64,000 nucleotides of DNA, taken from positions 33,226,216 to 33,290,215 of the forward strand of contig OX388352.1 in assembly GCA_947579665.1 (NCBI GenBank), in the 5' to 3' direction. Below the pieces are notes generated by a model, which saw only the letters and a list, made by a program, of their open reading frames with translations, was not told where the DNA came from and did not search any database. How positions within the stretch are numbered: position 1 is the first letter of the stretch; every line of letters starts with the position of its first letter. Positions 36,108 to 49,800 of this stretch are shown one piece after another. The position numbers and the translations under genes are program-made. The stretch is from Sympetrum striolatum (lineage: Eukaryota; Arthropoda; Insecta; Odonata; Libellulidae).

Positions 36108-36221
36108 AAATTCGACGTTTATGACTGACTGGCATAGAAAATATATCATCTAGCTACAACTATAAAATTCGACGTTTATGACTGACTGTCATAGAAAATA
36201 TATCATCTAGCTACAACTGTA
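36108..36221. repeat. 57 bp tandem duplication
   Basis: Unit starting AAATTCGACGTTTATGACTG at 36108 and again at 36165, nearly identical (one GGCATAG/GTCATAG change). It lies just outside composite repeat copy 5. Confidence 0.9.
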
Positions 36222-39200
36222 AAATTACTACAAAACATTTACCACATTTAAGAACAAAATTATCTCCAAGCTGATAGTATGCATTATCACCAAACAGCAA
36301 CAGTACAGCATTGCAATAAAGTAATTACTTTAAACTCGTACATTTACATGTTAAAGCTAAGTTACTTTACACAATTTTTTTTTAATATTTTTATATATAC
36401 TCATAAATATGTAATCCTGAAGTCAAAAATTTTGATATAGTATGGGCTTCATTACAGAGATGCAGAATACCTGGAAAGGATATTGAATATTGGGTAGATA
36501 TGGAGTGATGTCATACGTTCACAACACTATTACCTCGTGAAATGGCTGCATTCATTATTTCTTACCTCACATGATATAGTAAGTTCAATATAAAAAGATG
36601 CTTCTCAATTTCTACATCCATTACATTTCGTAATGGAAACTAGTCATAATAACTATCTGCAGTTGATTTTTCTTAGTTTTTATCAATTAAATTCATTATA
36701 TAATTTTATATTAAATCCTACGACAAATAAATACTGTATGAAATTTCATGATGCTTATTATGAAGATTCCTCCAGATGTATAAAATGTAATATTGGGAGG
36801 AACGTTTCATTCAATGCCGACTTTTTCTCATAACCGCACATTTCATAAGTATCAAAATTTTCCCAAAGTTAAACGCTGCCATTACAGATAATAAGCAACT
36901 CTCTTCACATAGGAAGACTCAAATTAAACTCTAAGTAATTTTCATCGACTTCCATACAATACGAATGAAACTTTAATTTTGAACGCTAATGGGCTTTAAT
37001 GATGATACTTGCGAAGAACCAGGAACAATGGCAAAGATATTTCAATGCAAATTCTTACTTCTGTATCGAATTCTGTTTACGAATCAAATTTAAAATAACA
37101 GAATGTCTTAAATAACTTCCAAGAGAGTAGAGTATATACACGAGTACAAGCCGACACGAATAAGCTGAGTCATATTGTTTTGGAAAAACTAGGAAAACTA
37201 TTTGACTCGAGCCTAGGTTGAGGAATGTAGGACATCCAATCAAACATGTTTCTTTTCAATCCCACACATCCCGACGGACTTCATACAATAGCAGAGAAAA
37301 TTGACAAAGAATTGTTAATTGAGCCAGTGAGGAATTTACTAGCCGATTTCTGGAACAACAAAAATATGCTGAAAAACTAGGCTTATGCACGAGTATATAC
37401 CATCATATCTTTTTGTCTATTAGTTTTTAAGTAAACAGAGCCAAAAAATGAGAGAAAAAAGGTTGAGAAAAAATGTAAGAAAATACTGACATGAAATCAA
37501 TGAGAAAACAATTCTGTTCTACTAAGATTTCATTACTTTTCTAGCATTAAGTTTGATGAAAAGCCCCAGTACGTCGCCAAAAGAAAGAAATATCAAAGCA
37601 GTTGTGCAACTGTGTTAAAGAACCATTTTTCCCATGGGAAAATCTATCAAGAAAGAGATTAATTGGACACAAGCCGTTTTCACCTTTGTTCATATCATAT
37701 TTTCAACTCGTATAATTACAGTTATGGCATTCCTACTCTGTAACTACCTCTTATGACTGAACTCAGATTACCTTGCTTTGCCTTTAAAATAGATTTATAT
37801 CCTTCACAAAACGCCTTACTAAAAGTAAGGACTAAAAAATTACCAAGTTCACACATCGCTGGGGAGTGAGCTATACTAACAAGTATAACTTATAACAACT
37901 TATCTCCATAAATGAAGCCATTCCATAAACAATTATCTCATGAAAATATGAAAGAAATGAACCACTGAAAGGAGCATCAAAATCTTATAAATAACTAAAT
38001 AAAAAAATCCTGTACTCACATTCCCTCTCCATCCCTTGGCTCAACTGGAGGGTTTTTCATCTCAATCCATAGACCTGAGGAATACATGTACATAACTATA
38101 TAAATGCATAAATAGAAAATGTAACTGCATATCGAAGAAACTGGTGAACAGAAAGAATTTTGTGTTTTACTGCATACCCTGAATGCTATCATTAAACCAC
38201 AAACTTTCAATAAATGATGTGCAGCAACTCTAATTATGGGTATGACTACTGATCTTATAATAATAGAGGTCAAAGTAATATTCTTTCAGAAGTGTCAGCC
38301 ATATACACATACCATTCATTTCTTTCTCCCTTCCTTTGGCAGCTTTCTCAGTTCATCTTCCACTTACTACATGTCGTGTAATTTATCACTGCCTCTTTGA
38401 AGACTGAATTCCTTTTCTCGACGTTAGAGCATTTTTCCTTCAACTTCTTCCTTATTAATTTCTTGGACATTCTGCAGTTCTCTCCTCTACAACCTCCTTG
38501 AGGTTTTCTTTCCATGAGAGACATCAAAACTGCAACCTGATTACCCTATTAAAATATAAAATTAAATTCTCAAAATTTGCGATAAAGAACTAATGCATTT
38601 ATATTTAAAGAGGGTATAAGTACTGATGGTAAGTATAGCTTCTACATTAGAGTTCACAATAGTGGACACCATGGAAGGAATGAACTTTCTGCATTGATAT
38701 GAATTTAGCTCATCAGCCAATTCATTTTTGGTCAGTAAGAATAGTTCAGTAGAGAACTGGGTTTGTTCATTTTTAATATCTTGTTAAATACTCAATTTTA
38801 ATCAACAAATTAATAAGTTAAATAATGCTCAGAATGACAAATTAGGGTCCTTTGTTTACTTCATATTCCTTATGTAAAATAGATGTAAATAGAATTTTGT
38901 TTTGTTTTTATTAAATAAAATAAAAATAAACTAACAGTCCACAAGAACACCAACAAATATAAAAGACTGTCAGTTTAAAAGGGTATCTGTCAATCACCAT
39001 CACATAGATTCTTGAAATGCTATTAAAAAAATTCACCCTATTATAAACCTAACAGAATACTCTATTTATGAAGCATTTTAATGTGGGGCTATGAATTCAC
39101 ATTGAAATATGACAAAGGGAAAAATAAATGAAAAAAGTAGAGTTATTATAGCCTGGAAGGTGTTTTGCAAAATAAGATTCAGTAAGATGAGAAAGGATTT

Positions 39201-41379
39201 TTTAGATGTTGCAGGAACGATCAAATCTACACTCTTCAAAATGATACAGCCTAAAATATCCTTGGAATCATAGGGTAAGGAGAGGTATTAAAATTAAAGT
39301 AAAACAGTGGGCATAGAAAATGTTTACATCCTTAAGAAAAGTCTTTGCCACATAGTTTAAAATCAACCTTGAGCACTTCAAATTGTAGGAAATACCAGTT
39401 TGAAACTCCTCCTTTCTACACGGAATTATTTTTAAGAAGGAATATAATTTTTCTAGGATATAGTCATACAGAAGATATGATGATACCAATTCATCCAAGA
39501 GTTGCCCACCATGCCAGCTTCTACCACCATGATAAATAAAAATAGTGATATCTTCTGGCCATAGAAGCATTTACAAGAGAAAGCACTTTATCTGCTACCC
39601 TTGATGTCTTTTCTAGATTAATTATTGACTTAATTTTTGCAGTTGTTTTCGCTTATATGAGCTTTTAAATTGATACACGATGCAAGTTAAATTGGAGATA
39701 GGAGAGCCTTGTGCCATGTGCCTTTTTTTTATTGTAAAGGGTAAGTAATTGCAATGCTCCCATGCTTCAAAATGATAAAATACGCATTTTGCCTTAACTC
39801 AGATAAATAATCTATTTTTTGGTATAAAACATGCATAGTCGCAAAACATACACCATGATTTTACGGAGGAAATTTGATTCAAAAACTTAAATTGAAAGTA
39901 TAAGACTTGGGATGATCAGGGCACATTCCACTCTGCAGAGCAGATGATAGTGATTAAAACACGTACTCTATTATTACAACCAGCTAGTTAATTGTGGTTA
40001 GTAAAGGGAAAAATGTATTTTTCAAGTTCTTTGGAAAATTGATTTAAAAATTACTTAAAAATGAAAAGGACCCATTTTATAACGATGTTTAAATAAAATG
40101 TAATATTTAGATATAACATGCAGCATAAATTTAATGCCTACATTTTTGGAAAAAAAGTTTTTACAATTTCCAGATAAATACGGTAGTTCTAATTTGTGCA
40201 TCTCTCAGACTTTCCAATAAAAATCAGACGAAGTTCATATTTGAATAAGGGTTTTTCTAAAAAAAGACTCTTAAACCAGGAAACGTAAGAATCCAGATGC
40301 ATGAGTTTTTGTTGTTTTCATCTGTAATAACATTCTGATAGCAATCGCCAGAATATAATATACATAACTCTTAAAATCCTTAGCAGATACCTAATTTTGA
40401 TTTATGGTTGACATTGTTGATTTAAAATATGCATGTCTCAGTAGCCATGTGCTAACTTGAAGAGAAACTGTCTTGATTCATACAAGGACGTGTAACATCT
40501 AGCTTCATAAGTTATCTTATGAATTCCCAATAAAACTAATTCACATTACGAATCCAAAATTACATTTCATAGTATAAAAATAATAATTTTTATTGAGCTT
40601 AAGATACACGGAGCAATTATAGCTATGTCAAAGATATAAAGTATTGTTAATTCATACAAAAAGAATCATTCAAATGATCATTAATAAAATAGTACATTTT
40701 CATGTGAAGAATCTTTTTTAAATAGCAAGAATGAAGTACTAAGTATACCTTACTTATGGCTTTCACATTATTTTCTTTCAATTTCCTTCAAAGCTATCAT
40801 GCACACATTATTTATCACACATTTCTCATTTGGGGTCCGGTTGCTAATAGTCCTCTTAATCCAAAATAAAGCTCAATAAATTCCTATAGAAAGGAATCTT
40901 AATATGTATGAATGTAACATAAACAATAAATAATGATTCAATGTTGATAACATTTAGTATGCTCTTATGCTGCTTTAGAGAGGCCAATAGATTTATTATG
41001 GAACAACATAAAAAGGAAGATAATAGCAACCTACCAAGTGAATTCTCTACCAATGGTCATAGATGGGAAAAAATTAAAGATTACTACAGTTACAAAAGCA
41101 GTGACTCAGAATAGGCTTGAAAGGCCAAAAGATCAAAAAAATATAGACAGTAATATGATTATGTAAAAAATGTTTTTAATTTTAAGTTGAGACCGAAACA
41201 GTGGCATTTGGGACTCTAAATCCACATGGAAGAGCAACTCTAAAACCATATAAGACGCTAAATAATTTATTGAGAAAACATCCTAAGTCATGATATTGCA
41301 TGGTCACAGTACTGGTGCTCTTTGCTCGAACCTTTCTATTAAGAGTGTGAAAACAACCAAGATACATTGTAGCAGGTAT
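36222..41379. other. Anonymous AT-rich stretch
   Basis: No gene supported. A Lys-rich minus-strand frame of 58 codons (38348-38524, containing KKLIRKKLKEKC) is open but has no family match that I recognise. The overlapping frames near 39268-39570 are reciprocal by-products. Confidence 0.35.
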
Positions 41380-43041
41380 CAGCGGCGCAGCCAGGATTTG
41401 TTAATAGGGGGGGTCACAGGCTCAAGTCAAAGGAAAAATGCCTACCTTAAAGGGGCATATTCATGCCCTCTACCTACTACAATATATTTCAATTCTTTCA
41501 AAAACTAAATGCAATGAAAACCAGAGGAGTTTAATGCTTACGTGGACAACTTATTAGACTTTTCAAGATAGTAGTTTACATAAGCGAACTATAGGAAACT
41601 TATCATGTGTTGTTTGGATTTACGTAAACTAGGAGATAGACTCTTGATTATAGTTGATTTTATAATTGAATTTGCAGAATTTAAGTTACAAACCAAGGTG
41701 AAAAAATGAAGACTTACAATTATTTAGACTGAGTAATAGTAGTTGGTTTAACCAGCAGAGAGCTGACGCAAACCTAATATTACGCACTGAGTGTTCAAAG
41801 AAAACAAAAATTTTCCATAAATTGGGACAGGGGCATTTCATAACTATGTTGAAAGGATAAATCATGAGATTCATTGCATTCTATCACCAGAGAAAAAATT
41901 GGCTACATTGAAAAGGAAGCTGAAGAATTTAAATCACAGTTTTAACATTTTATCAACTTTATTTCAAGTCATCAAATCACAGTTCCGATATTAATTTTTA
42001 CTGATAATTTGTATAGCTTCAATACTTTTAAATAACAAATTCAATTTAAAAATAATTAACTAAATATCTACGGAAATTCGGTAATCGAATTATTTTCGTA
42101 AATATACTGCAAATCAACAGGTAATCATAAAATAAGGATCAGTATATTTTCTATCATCCCGAGAAATGAAGAGTCTACTGTACAGACTTTTAATTGTTCA
42201 GAATGCTTAATAAATGAATCAGTACCTTTGCAATTGTCGCTAAACTCATCTTGACAGGTGCCCTCTGATAACAGCCCTAAAATAAGACAATCCTAATTTA
42301 TGCATCTAATAATGGTTATTTCACAAAAAAAAACACATAGCCATTAACTTATATTTTTCCAATAGAGGCCTCGAGCTATTAGCAGACTGTGAAAAGAATT
42401 TTTGGATGGCCATCTGTACCCTATGAAATCCAAACCAAACTTCCCTTCCAATTGTTCATTATGAATTTCTCAAAGCACTATTCACGAGCCAAGCTTTGCA
42501 TTCACACCCTTAAAACAGTCACTTGCAGAAGATCTGAGTATTTTATCAATCTGTTTGTCTCTCAAATATAATCTTAATCTCTGTTTTCAGGGTGTAAGTT
42601 TCAAATTACTTCTCAAATATTTCCTTGTATTTTGTGAGGAGTAAATAAATCCTCACTTCCAAATTTTTTTCATGGGAATCTTATCTTATGGTATGAGTCA
42701 TCTAACTAAACGATAGACTTAAGAAGTGCACACAATGAACATTGTGTGCGAAACACTCCCATCATAGCATCCCATTGATATTGATGTCGGCTCTAGGCCC
42801 GCTCTGCTACCGAAAACATTACCTTAGCTGAAATTGGAGCCATATTTACAGGTATGCGAAGCTTTCGCTGAATTTATCAAGCAACACATGACTAGCAGTG
42901 TATCTCTAAAACTTGTGTGATGATTGGGGTTTTGTACATTTCAGCAGAAGAAAATGCACAGAGATAGTCATAGGACTTGACTCTTGGGGGGGGGGGGGTT
43001 GAACCACTAAAACCCCCCCTTGCTGGGCGACTGGTAGGTAT
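41372..43041. mobile_element. Probable hAT-type non-autonomous element, about 1.65 kb
   Basis: The body is 41380-43033. The left end CAGCGGCGCAGCCAGGA and inverted right end CAGTCGCCCAGCAAGGG agree at 13 of 17 positions, and both run into G-rich tracts. Flanks GCAGGTAT (41372-41379) and GTAGGTAT (43034-43041) are a 7-of-8 target duplication, the length expected for hAT. CAG-GGCG(T/C)AGCCAGG ends followed by poly-G are common in arthropod hAT MITEs. The interior is AT-rich with no transposase frame. The alternative is two unrelated solo ends, but the matching flanks argue against that. Confidence 0.6.
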
Positions 43042-45455
43042 CAGTTATTTCTTAAGTTCTGAGTGTTGTCTCTAGATATAAAACAACAAAGTATTACTCT
43101 TCTATTTAAGAATGTATGCCATTTTGCATTTTAATTTAGAGCTTAGAACAACTTCTCTTTTGGTGATTACAATTAAATAATGATATAAAGAGAGAGAGAG
43201 AGGGATAGATAGTGAAAGGAAATAAATCACAATCATAATTTTATACAAGCGCTATGGAGAGACTATGGAATACTCAAGAACAGTATTCTTGATAGTATTG
43301 TCACATTTATGACTCAAAATTTCAAGTTTTTCCCATCAAACGTTTTAAAAGTAGAACCTTTCAGAGGGATGACAATGCAGCTTAAGATATCTCCTGCATA
43401 TACTTAAAATTAAAGGACCAATACATTTGTTGGCTGTAATAGATTACAAACATAAAATCAATCAAGGTTTTGAAAAAATTCAGTAAATAAAACCAAGCCT
43501 TACTAGCAAACCAATGTGCCACTAAGAAGACAATTTATAGTTTCAGCTACAAGCTCATGTCTGGACTCAGATTTTATAGAGAAAATTTGACCTGACATGA
43601 AATACAAAATTTTATTAAAGATTCAAGAGATTACAAACGCAATGTCATCACTGGAAAAAGATTTCAGTCTTATCTCCCTTCATTCGCATTAAAGATTTCA
43701 GAGTAAAACTAATAATACATTGATAGAATATAGTTCACTTTTGCAGGAAAGATTAAGAAGGGAATAGGTTGAGATATTAGTATAAACCAAAGAGAATAAC
43801 ATTTGGATGGCTTTTCAAGTTTTATTGGTTCTCTAAAACATTTGGGTACATCTCTTTAGGGAGAAAAATGTTCTCAAGGAAATTTATACTACAGTTAAAC
43901 CTAGTATCTTGAACAAAAATATTACTATTAATACTAACAAGAATATCTGTAATCAATGTGTCCTTCTCCAGCAGAAAAATAAGATTGGTAAACTAATGAA
44001 AGTAGGACTCAATAAACTCATTATGGAAAGGTGTTACTTTGAGGAAGGCCATAATAATGGGAATAAAACTTTTTGTATGCTTCTATGATGATCCTTGCTT
44101 GCTAGCACTGCATTGAAGTCATCATTCTGTGAAACTGTTTTAAGCGTTTCATTCACATTATTAACTTCATGGTCCCATGGTTCAATATACATCCAATGCA
44201 AATGATTTTATGGTAATTAATCCTATCTTTATATTTTAAGGGACACATATGGCAAAACATTTTACACAAATGTTTAGCCATGCCAAATGCTTTCTGGTGG
44301 TAACCTATTCTTGATAAGGGCCAAACTGAAGAAGAACCCAGAGTCTATATTCACTTAACTTTACGTTATAGAACAATGTATTTCTTGCTTTGAAATTTCA
44401 TCATCATTTAATCATCGTCTGACTAGTGATTTTTATTCCAGTTTATCTGTATTTAAATGTATGATCACCATAGATATATATACATTATTTCCTTTTGCAT
44501 GATGTACCTTCCTGTCCGAATATCCATCAAATTATTATTATTCAATCTGGTAACAAACAAAATATTTTATTTATAAATACCATGCATTATTTCATATTCA
44601 TCTTACAATACAATATACATAAAAAATATTAATATACTGCTTGAAAGTAAACTTAAAAGTAAGATATTTTCCATAGATGTAACATGTTTCAAACAAGGGG
44701 TAGAAATCTACCCAGTACAACCATTGGTGTTAGTAAAACTAATGCAACAATGTGAGAGTTAATAGGAATTTGGTTATAAAAAGCAAGCACATACACAATT
44801 ACAATAAAAACAAACATATCATCACTATAAGGGTTCAATTTACAAAATTCCGTTAAACAAAAAAGTAACCTTCATAAAGTCAAGTACCAAGATTTAAAGT
44901 GTAAGGATGTAAGAAGTTTATGAAGTCTGTCTCTGATATTGCTCAGAGGGTTGGAGAGAAGCCAGGAATTAATAATATTGTTTGTTGTTCTTCTTTTGTG
45001 GAAAGAGTGAATGAGTTTTTTAAGAGTTTATGAGCTGTACTAATTGAGTAAATGTGGCTTATTTAGGCTTTTTTTTGGAGTCTATGGTTGAATGACTGTG
45101 AAAGAAGGGGGGAAAGATGGCTGGTATAAGGAAAGGAAATGGGGAAAGGAAAGAACATGAGGAAAGATGGCTGGTAACATTCAAAATGTAATGTAACCAG
45201 AGGATACTGGGTGTATTGGATAGACAAAGTGATGAATGAAGAGGTTCCCCTGGACGAGAAGCCAAGTCTATTATAGAGTGTAGAAGATAGAGGAGGGATT
45301 TTGATTAGACACTAACTCCAACATATCTTAGCCCTGCTGAAAGGTAGAGTAGAGGAAACAAAGTATAGAAGCAAACCAGGACACAGTTCATCAAACAACT
45401 AATGAAATATGCAAGCTGCCTATACTACAAAGTACTGAAGAGATTAGCTGACAAC
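43042..45455. other. Anonymous stretch
   Basis: AT-rich up to 44.9 kb, with an (AG)n run at 43189-43204. From 44.93 to 45.4 kb it is purine-rich on the plus strand, with GGAAAGATGGCTGGTA repeated at 45109 and 45162. This resembles decayed retroelement DNA but gives no readable domain. Confidence 0.35.
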
Positions 45456-45660
45456 TACCGGCCGTGGTGGCCGAGTGGTTATCATGCTCGCAGGTTATTG
45501 CTCCAACTCCACGGTTTGAATCCCAGCTAGTCGGATTTTTCTGGCTAAGGAATGGTTGTGTGTTGTCCATTGCTGCTATTGTCTTGGTGAAAGCTCCTCC
45601 TGATGAGCTCAGGAAGACTTCACCAGATGTGGGCAATAGAAACAGAGTAGCAAAAAAAAC
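45456..45660 (+). repeat. tRNA-derived SINE, subfamily B
   Basis: Starts ACCGGCCGTGGTGGCCGAG. A box TGGCCGAGTGG (45468-45478), B box GGTTTGAATCC (45513-45523), AGCTAGTCGGATTTTTCTGG, then AATGGTTGTGTGTTG, GTCTTGGTGAAAGCTCCTCC and TGATGAGCTCAGGAAGAC. The 3' part matches the minus-strand SINE at 13897-14100. The head resembles tRNA-Ser/Leu (class II A box). Confidence 0.88.
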
Positions 45661-46235
45661 TGAGTGAATTGAAGAAAATTATTCAAAACTGAATGAATCC
45701 TAGGATTGAAAACTATAGGGAGAGATTAAATGGCTGTGATGCAGCAGATTGATTCAGAATCTTAGGGACTGTGATCATATAGACAGAAGTGAGTTCTGAC
45801 CCCAAGGACATGGACCCCAATGGAGACTGAATAATAATGGTGTGAGTGTAACAGTCAAATATGTAATAAAGGAACACACAGACTGGCTTCAATCTAAATA
45901 TGGATTTATTCTGGATGATATGATGTACAAGAGAATGTTGTAAAGAACTTTTGATGAGCTAAATGGCAACTGCCTACAAGGATCTGATGTACAACATGAG
46001 GATAAATATCAATCAGTGCATACATACAGTAACATTCAAGTCATCGTGTAAGAGGTGAGAGAATCTTTGAAAAGGTTGAGAAGTACAAAGGTGGAAAGTG
46101 TGGATAGAACTTCTGAGGGATTGCTGAAGTATTAATTGCTTACACAGATTTATTGATTGAGAGAAAAGTCATAAAATGAAGTGTAAAAGAGTAAATTGTG
46201 GAATTTTCTAATGGAATATGAAATAGAAGAATGAT
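45661..46235. other. Purine-rich stretch, probably decayed retroelement
   Basis: Composition and position between SINEs and a reverse-transcriptase remnant suggest old LINE sequence. No conserved peptide could be read here. Confidence 0.25.
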
Positions 46236-46448
46236 TACCGGCCGTGGTTGCGGAGTGGTTAACGTGCTAGCGCGTTAACGCTCCAACCTCGTGGTCCGGG
46301 TTCGAATCCCGGCTAATCGGATTTTTCCGGTTAGGGAATGGTTGTCTGTGTATGTTGTGTGTGTGTGTTTGTGATATAAATAAAAATACAAAAAAAGGAA
46401 TAAAATTAAGAAAAGGGGTTAATTGGAGGAATAGCCTTCCTAGGCTAA
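46236..46448 (+). repeat. tRNA-derived SINE, subfamily A
   Basis: Starts ACCGGCCGTGGTTGCGGAG. A box TTGCGGAGTGG (46248-46258), B box GGTTCGAATCC (46299-46309), GGCTAATCGGATTTTTCCGG, GGAATGGTTGTC, a TG-rich run, an A-rich link, and the tail AAAAGGGGTTAATTGG plus AGGAATAGCCTTCCTAGG. The simple (ATT)n run at 46469-46487 probably marks the 3' end of the insertion. It matches the nested minus-strand copy at 14563-14752. Confidence 0.9.
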
Positions 46449-46492
46449 AATTCGCCAAAAAATAAGACGGCATTATTATTATTATTCACCAA

Positions 46493-46730
46493 TACAATGA
46501 TGGTAGTATATGATGGAAACAAAGCTTGTGCAAGAGTAAATAGAGATTAGAGCGTTTAAAGATCAAAATAGGACAAAACAGGCCATACTATACAATGCAG
46601 ATAGTTAAACATGGATAGATGTGTGAAAGAAGCTTGAGAGAATCTTCAGAGGTCTGAAACCGGAAGAAGCTTACAGAGGATGTGGTAGAATATGCAGACA
46701 ACATTCTAGTGCACTGCGAAAAACTGAGGG
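46493..46730 (+). pseudogene. LINE reverse-transcriptase palm remnant
   Basis: Short readable pieces in shifting frames match the palm region of insect LINE polyproteins: VVYDGNKACARVNRD (46499-46546), a piece around MDRCVKEA (46610-46635), and VEYADNILV near 46685-46711. In the last, the catalytic YADD motif of reverse transcriptases reads YADN, so the second catalytic Asp is lost. Stops and gaps separate the pieces. It looks like the same family as the fragments at 3.9 kb and 51.9 kb. Dead copy. Confidence 0.65.
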
Positions 46731-46734
46731 AATA

Positions 46735-46815
46735 TCCCTGGTTCCATTTCCACCCACGGCAGTTTTTTGACTCCATTTTTTCCTGGGTGCGCACCCTTAT
46801 TTGCAAATATATCCT
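46735..46815 (+). repeat. Truncated SINE, same family as 653-832
   Basis: Reads CCTGGTTCCATTTCC (decayed B box) and ACGGCAGTTTTTTGACTCC, then TTTTTTCCTGGGTGCGCACC and CTTATTTGCAAATA. It aligns with 737-832 through the body but lacks the A-box half. Confidence 0.75.
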
Positions 46816-49800
46816 AACGCTTTTCCAAATATTCTATCGATCGTAAAGTTAAAAAAGAGTTCCGAGATAAAATGACTTCTGTTGCAAAATGGATCAGAAG
46901 ATAAAAGTTTCCAAAAAGGCTGTTGTATTCAATAAAAAAACAAGGAGAATTACTGCAACGTAACTTCTAATGGAGAGATTATTGTAGAAAACTTATAAGG
47001 TATATTGGGTTGGCATAATTTCTTACAATAGAAGAATAGTGAGGGTGTCAGAGGGGAATCTGATTTAACCAAATGCAGTTCACAGTGAACGCGAAGCGTC
47101 GACCACTTGATTGATTCTTTACCCTTATCTTTAATCAACTGGCAAATAGATTTTATCGTATGGTAGATAATAATCAAGGTAAATTTCTAGATTCAAGCAA
47201 ATTTACCACAATCAATTCTAATAACGCAACTTTCACATTTATGCCCTACTTCAGACCTTACCTACAAAATTGGAATTTTCTCTACGCCTTGAACGTGGGT
47301 TCTAAATGAAACCAGCTAAGGGTTTCTCCATTTACTTGGAAAGCGTTTGCGTACAGAACCTTGCATAGGACCTCAGTCACTGGAGAGTAAGACAGCATTT
47401 ACGCTATGTACACACAAAAAAAAAAAACAAAAATTAAAAATGAGAGCTGTATGGAACCACGAAAAAATATAAATAGAGTTAGTAGGGTTACCGGCAACAA
47501 TGCTTATGTAAAATTTGTAACGAATGACAAACATTTTCACACATGATTATGGACTTATGAACGACGCAAATAATTTAAAAGAAATGTCAAAAGAGAAAAA
47601 ACAAATTAAAGGATCCATAACACAATCAAAATTTACAGTTTAGAATTCAAAAACAAGCGCTTTATAGCAGCGATTAGATGGGTGAACTTACTTAGTTAAC
47701 CATTGTGATCTAAGGAATAACAATGGAAACAAAATAGATCAAACGAGTTACTACTACATGGTATGAAAGTAAACTGATAATAATCTGACAGCGTGGATGC
47801 TGCTATAATAGAAATATTATAAACACAACATCGAACGCACATGTGTAAACATCACTGCACTTTCCTGCTCTCTAACGAGAAAATTTGGAACTGGATGACC
47901 ACAGGTTATTGACTGCTGCGGCATCTGTTGAAGAGAAATGCTTACATTGCTAGCAGAGCCACCTTCAGGAGGAAAATGTAACTATCAAGAGCTTGCTTGA
48001 ATGCGATTGAGCTTGATGCAAGAGAACCGAACAGATCGTCGCTCCTTGTTAGCCAGTGAGGTTTGTATCCGTCTCTTACTGTCATTGTCGAAGTAGACTC
48101 GGCTGTAACATCCCTTCTTGACCTTATCAAGGTATAGTGTACACAATTTTAACTTAATCTTAATATATTCCTATTGTATTTTCTGTGTCATTTTTAGTTA
48201 AATTTATGGCGGGTACTTTAAAGTTGAATATGTGATTTTTCGGAAGGTTATGCGGAAGTATTTATTTTAAATGTCTCTCAACACGTGTATTTTACCTCAT
48301 TCTATTTAATTACGAATCTTTTGATGTTGCGAGCAGTGCCGCTCGAATATAATACCCTGTGCGATACGTTTCGTTGGTTTCCAGGGTTAGGGGAGACCAG
48401 CGCAGGAGCGCAAGGGAGACACCTGACATTGCCCTTCTTTTGACCTTGTTTATCTAATTGCTTATTTGATTTTTACCCCTTCCCTGCATTCATAACTATT
48501 TATCACTCATTACATTTATCTTCTGAAAGATAAAAAATTGCATTGTTCAGGATTTGTCAGTTTCTCGAGATTTTCGTCTGCTTGGCCGCAATGTAAACAA
48601 TAAGAGGTACTCGGGCGTAAGGGTGTTTCTCGCAGTAAAGCGATGACCCTGAATTTTTATTTTAGGTTTATGAATGATAGCTATTTTATTTCGCATGGAA
48701 ATTTGCAGTAAAAATAAGATAAAGTAATTTTATGACGGAGTTATTGCATTTGTCTTTTCCAGGGGTAAAGAATTCCGAGCATTGTAAATATGAGTAATTT
48801 CAATTACCTTGATATTATTAATTTTCGCTGGTAAAATATCTTACAATTTACTCATACATTTTCATTCGGGCCATGGTATATGATGTCATTGAACCAGGTC
48901 ACAGTGTTTTCTTGCAGATTTGCTGCTTTTCGTCATGATCTTCACCTTTGTCATAGCTTTCTATTAATCATTTATTCAACTTTTTCGCTGAAATCGATTT
49001 TCCTGTTACAGTGACTGGCTAAGAATGTTACTGACGAAGGCTATGTCCCACCACGACAAAATCGCTTCCAAATATTTTTATTCTCCGTTTGATACGTCGT
49101 ATCACAACCATTTGGTACGATATTTTCGTCGGCCATAACAAAACAGTGTTTACTTCCAGTGGTTCTCCTTTTATCTTTGACAAAACGCTTGTGATAAGGG
49201 TGTCACATTTTGACCAGTGATGTCAGTGGGGATGTTGGAGGGAAACATTCGTGAAAAACAATAAATGATATAATTGATGCTCGCAGTCCATCAACTCCCC
49301 TCCGATGGATTGCACAGCGTGCGTACACTCCCTCCTTCACTTTCACTTTCTATCATTCAACCCTACGACCACTACCACCACCTCCCTTCCATTTCTCTGT
49401 CGACGGGTGAGATTGTCGTTCAAATTCACTGAGCTAAGAGGCGTAATTGGAAATTAACGAGGCGTTAAGTCTCGATTCCGATGTGACAAGCGGTAGAAAT
49501 CGTAGCGAGCAATAAATGCAGCACTTCCTGCTTTTATGAGTAGCGAAATGTGAGGATCGGGCCAATTATGTTTTCCGCCAGTTTTTATAATAACAATGGC
49601 CCAAGTTGGCCTCTAAACTCCCATGAGATACCCTCTTGCAAAGGGATGAGGTCATTGAACCTTAACCCTTTAACCTTGTATCCGAGGGAACAGTCGCTCC
49701 CTCTCGCAAATCCTTGGGGAGATTTCAGTATTTTGAGTATATCTGAGATATCCGCCTAGAGTATGGATGATACTAGAATAGAAGAAATGTAGAGAACTAT

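Noticed and set aside
38348..38524. 58-codon Lys-rich minus-strand frame
   Set aside because: Short, no start context or homologue recognised; could be decayed repeat DNA.
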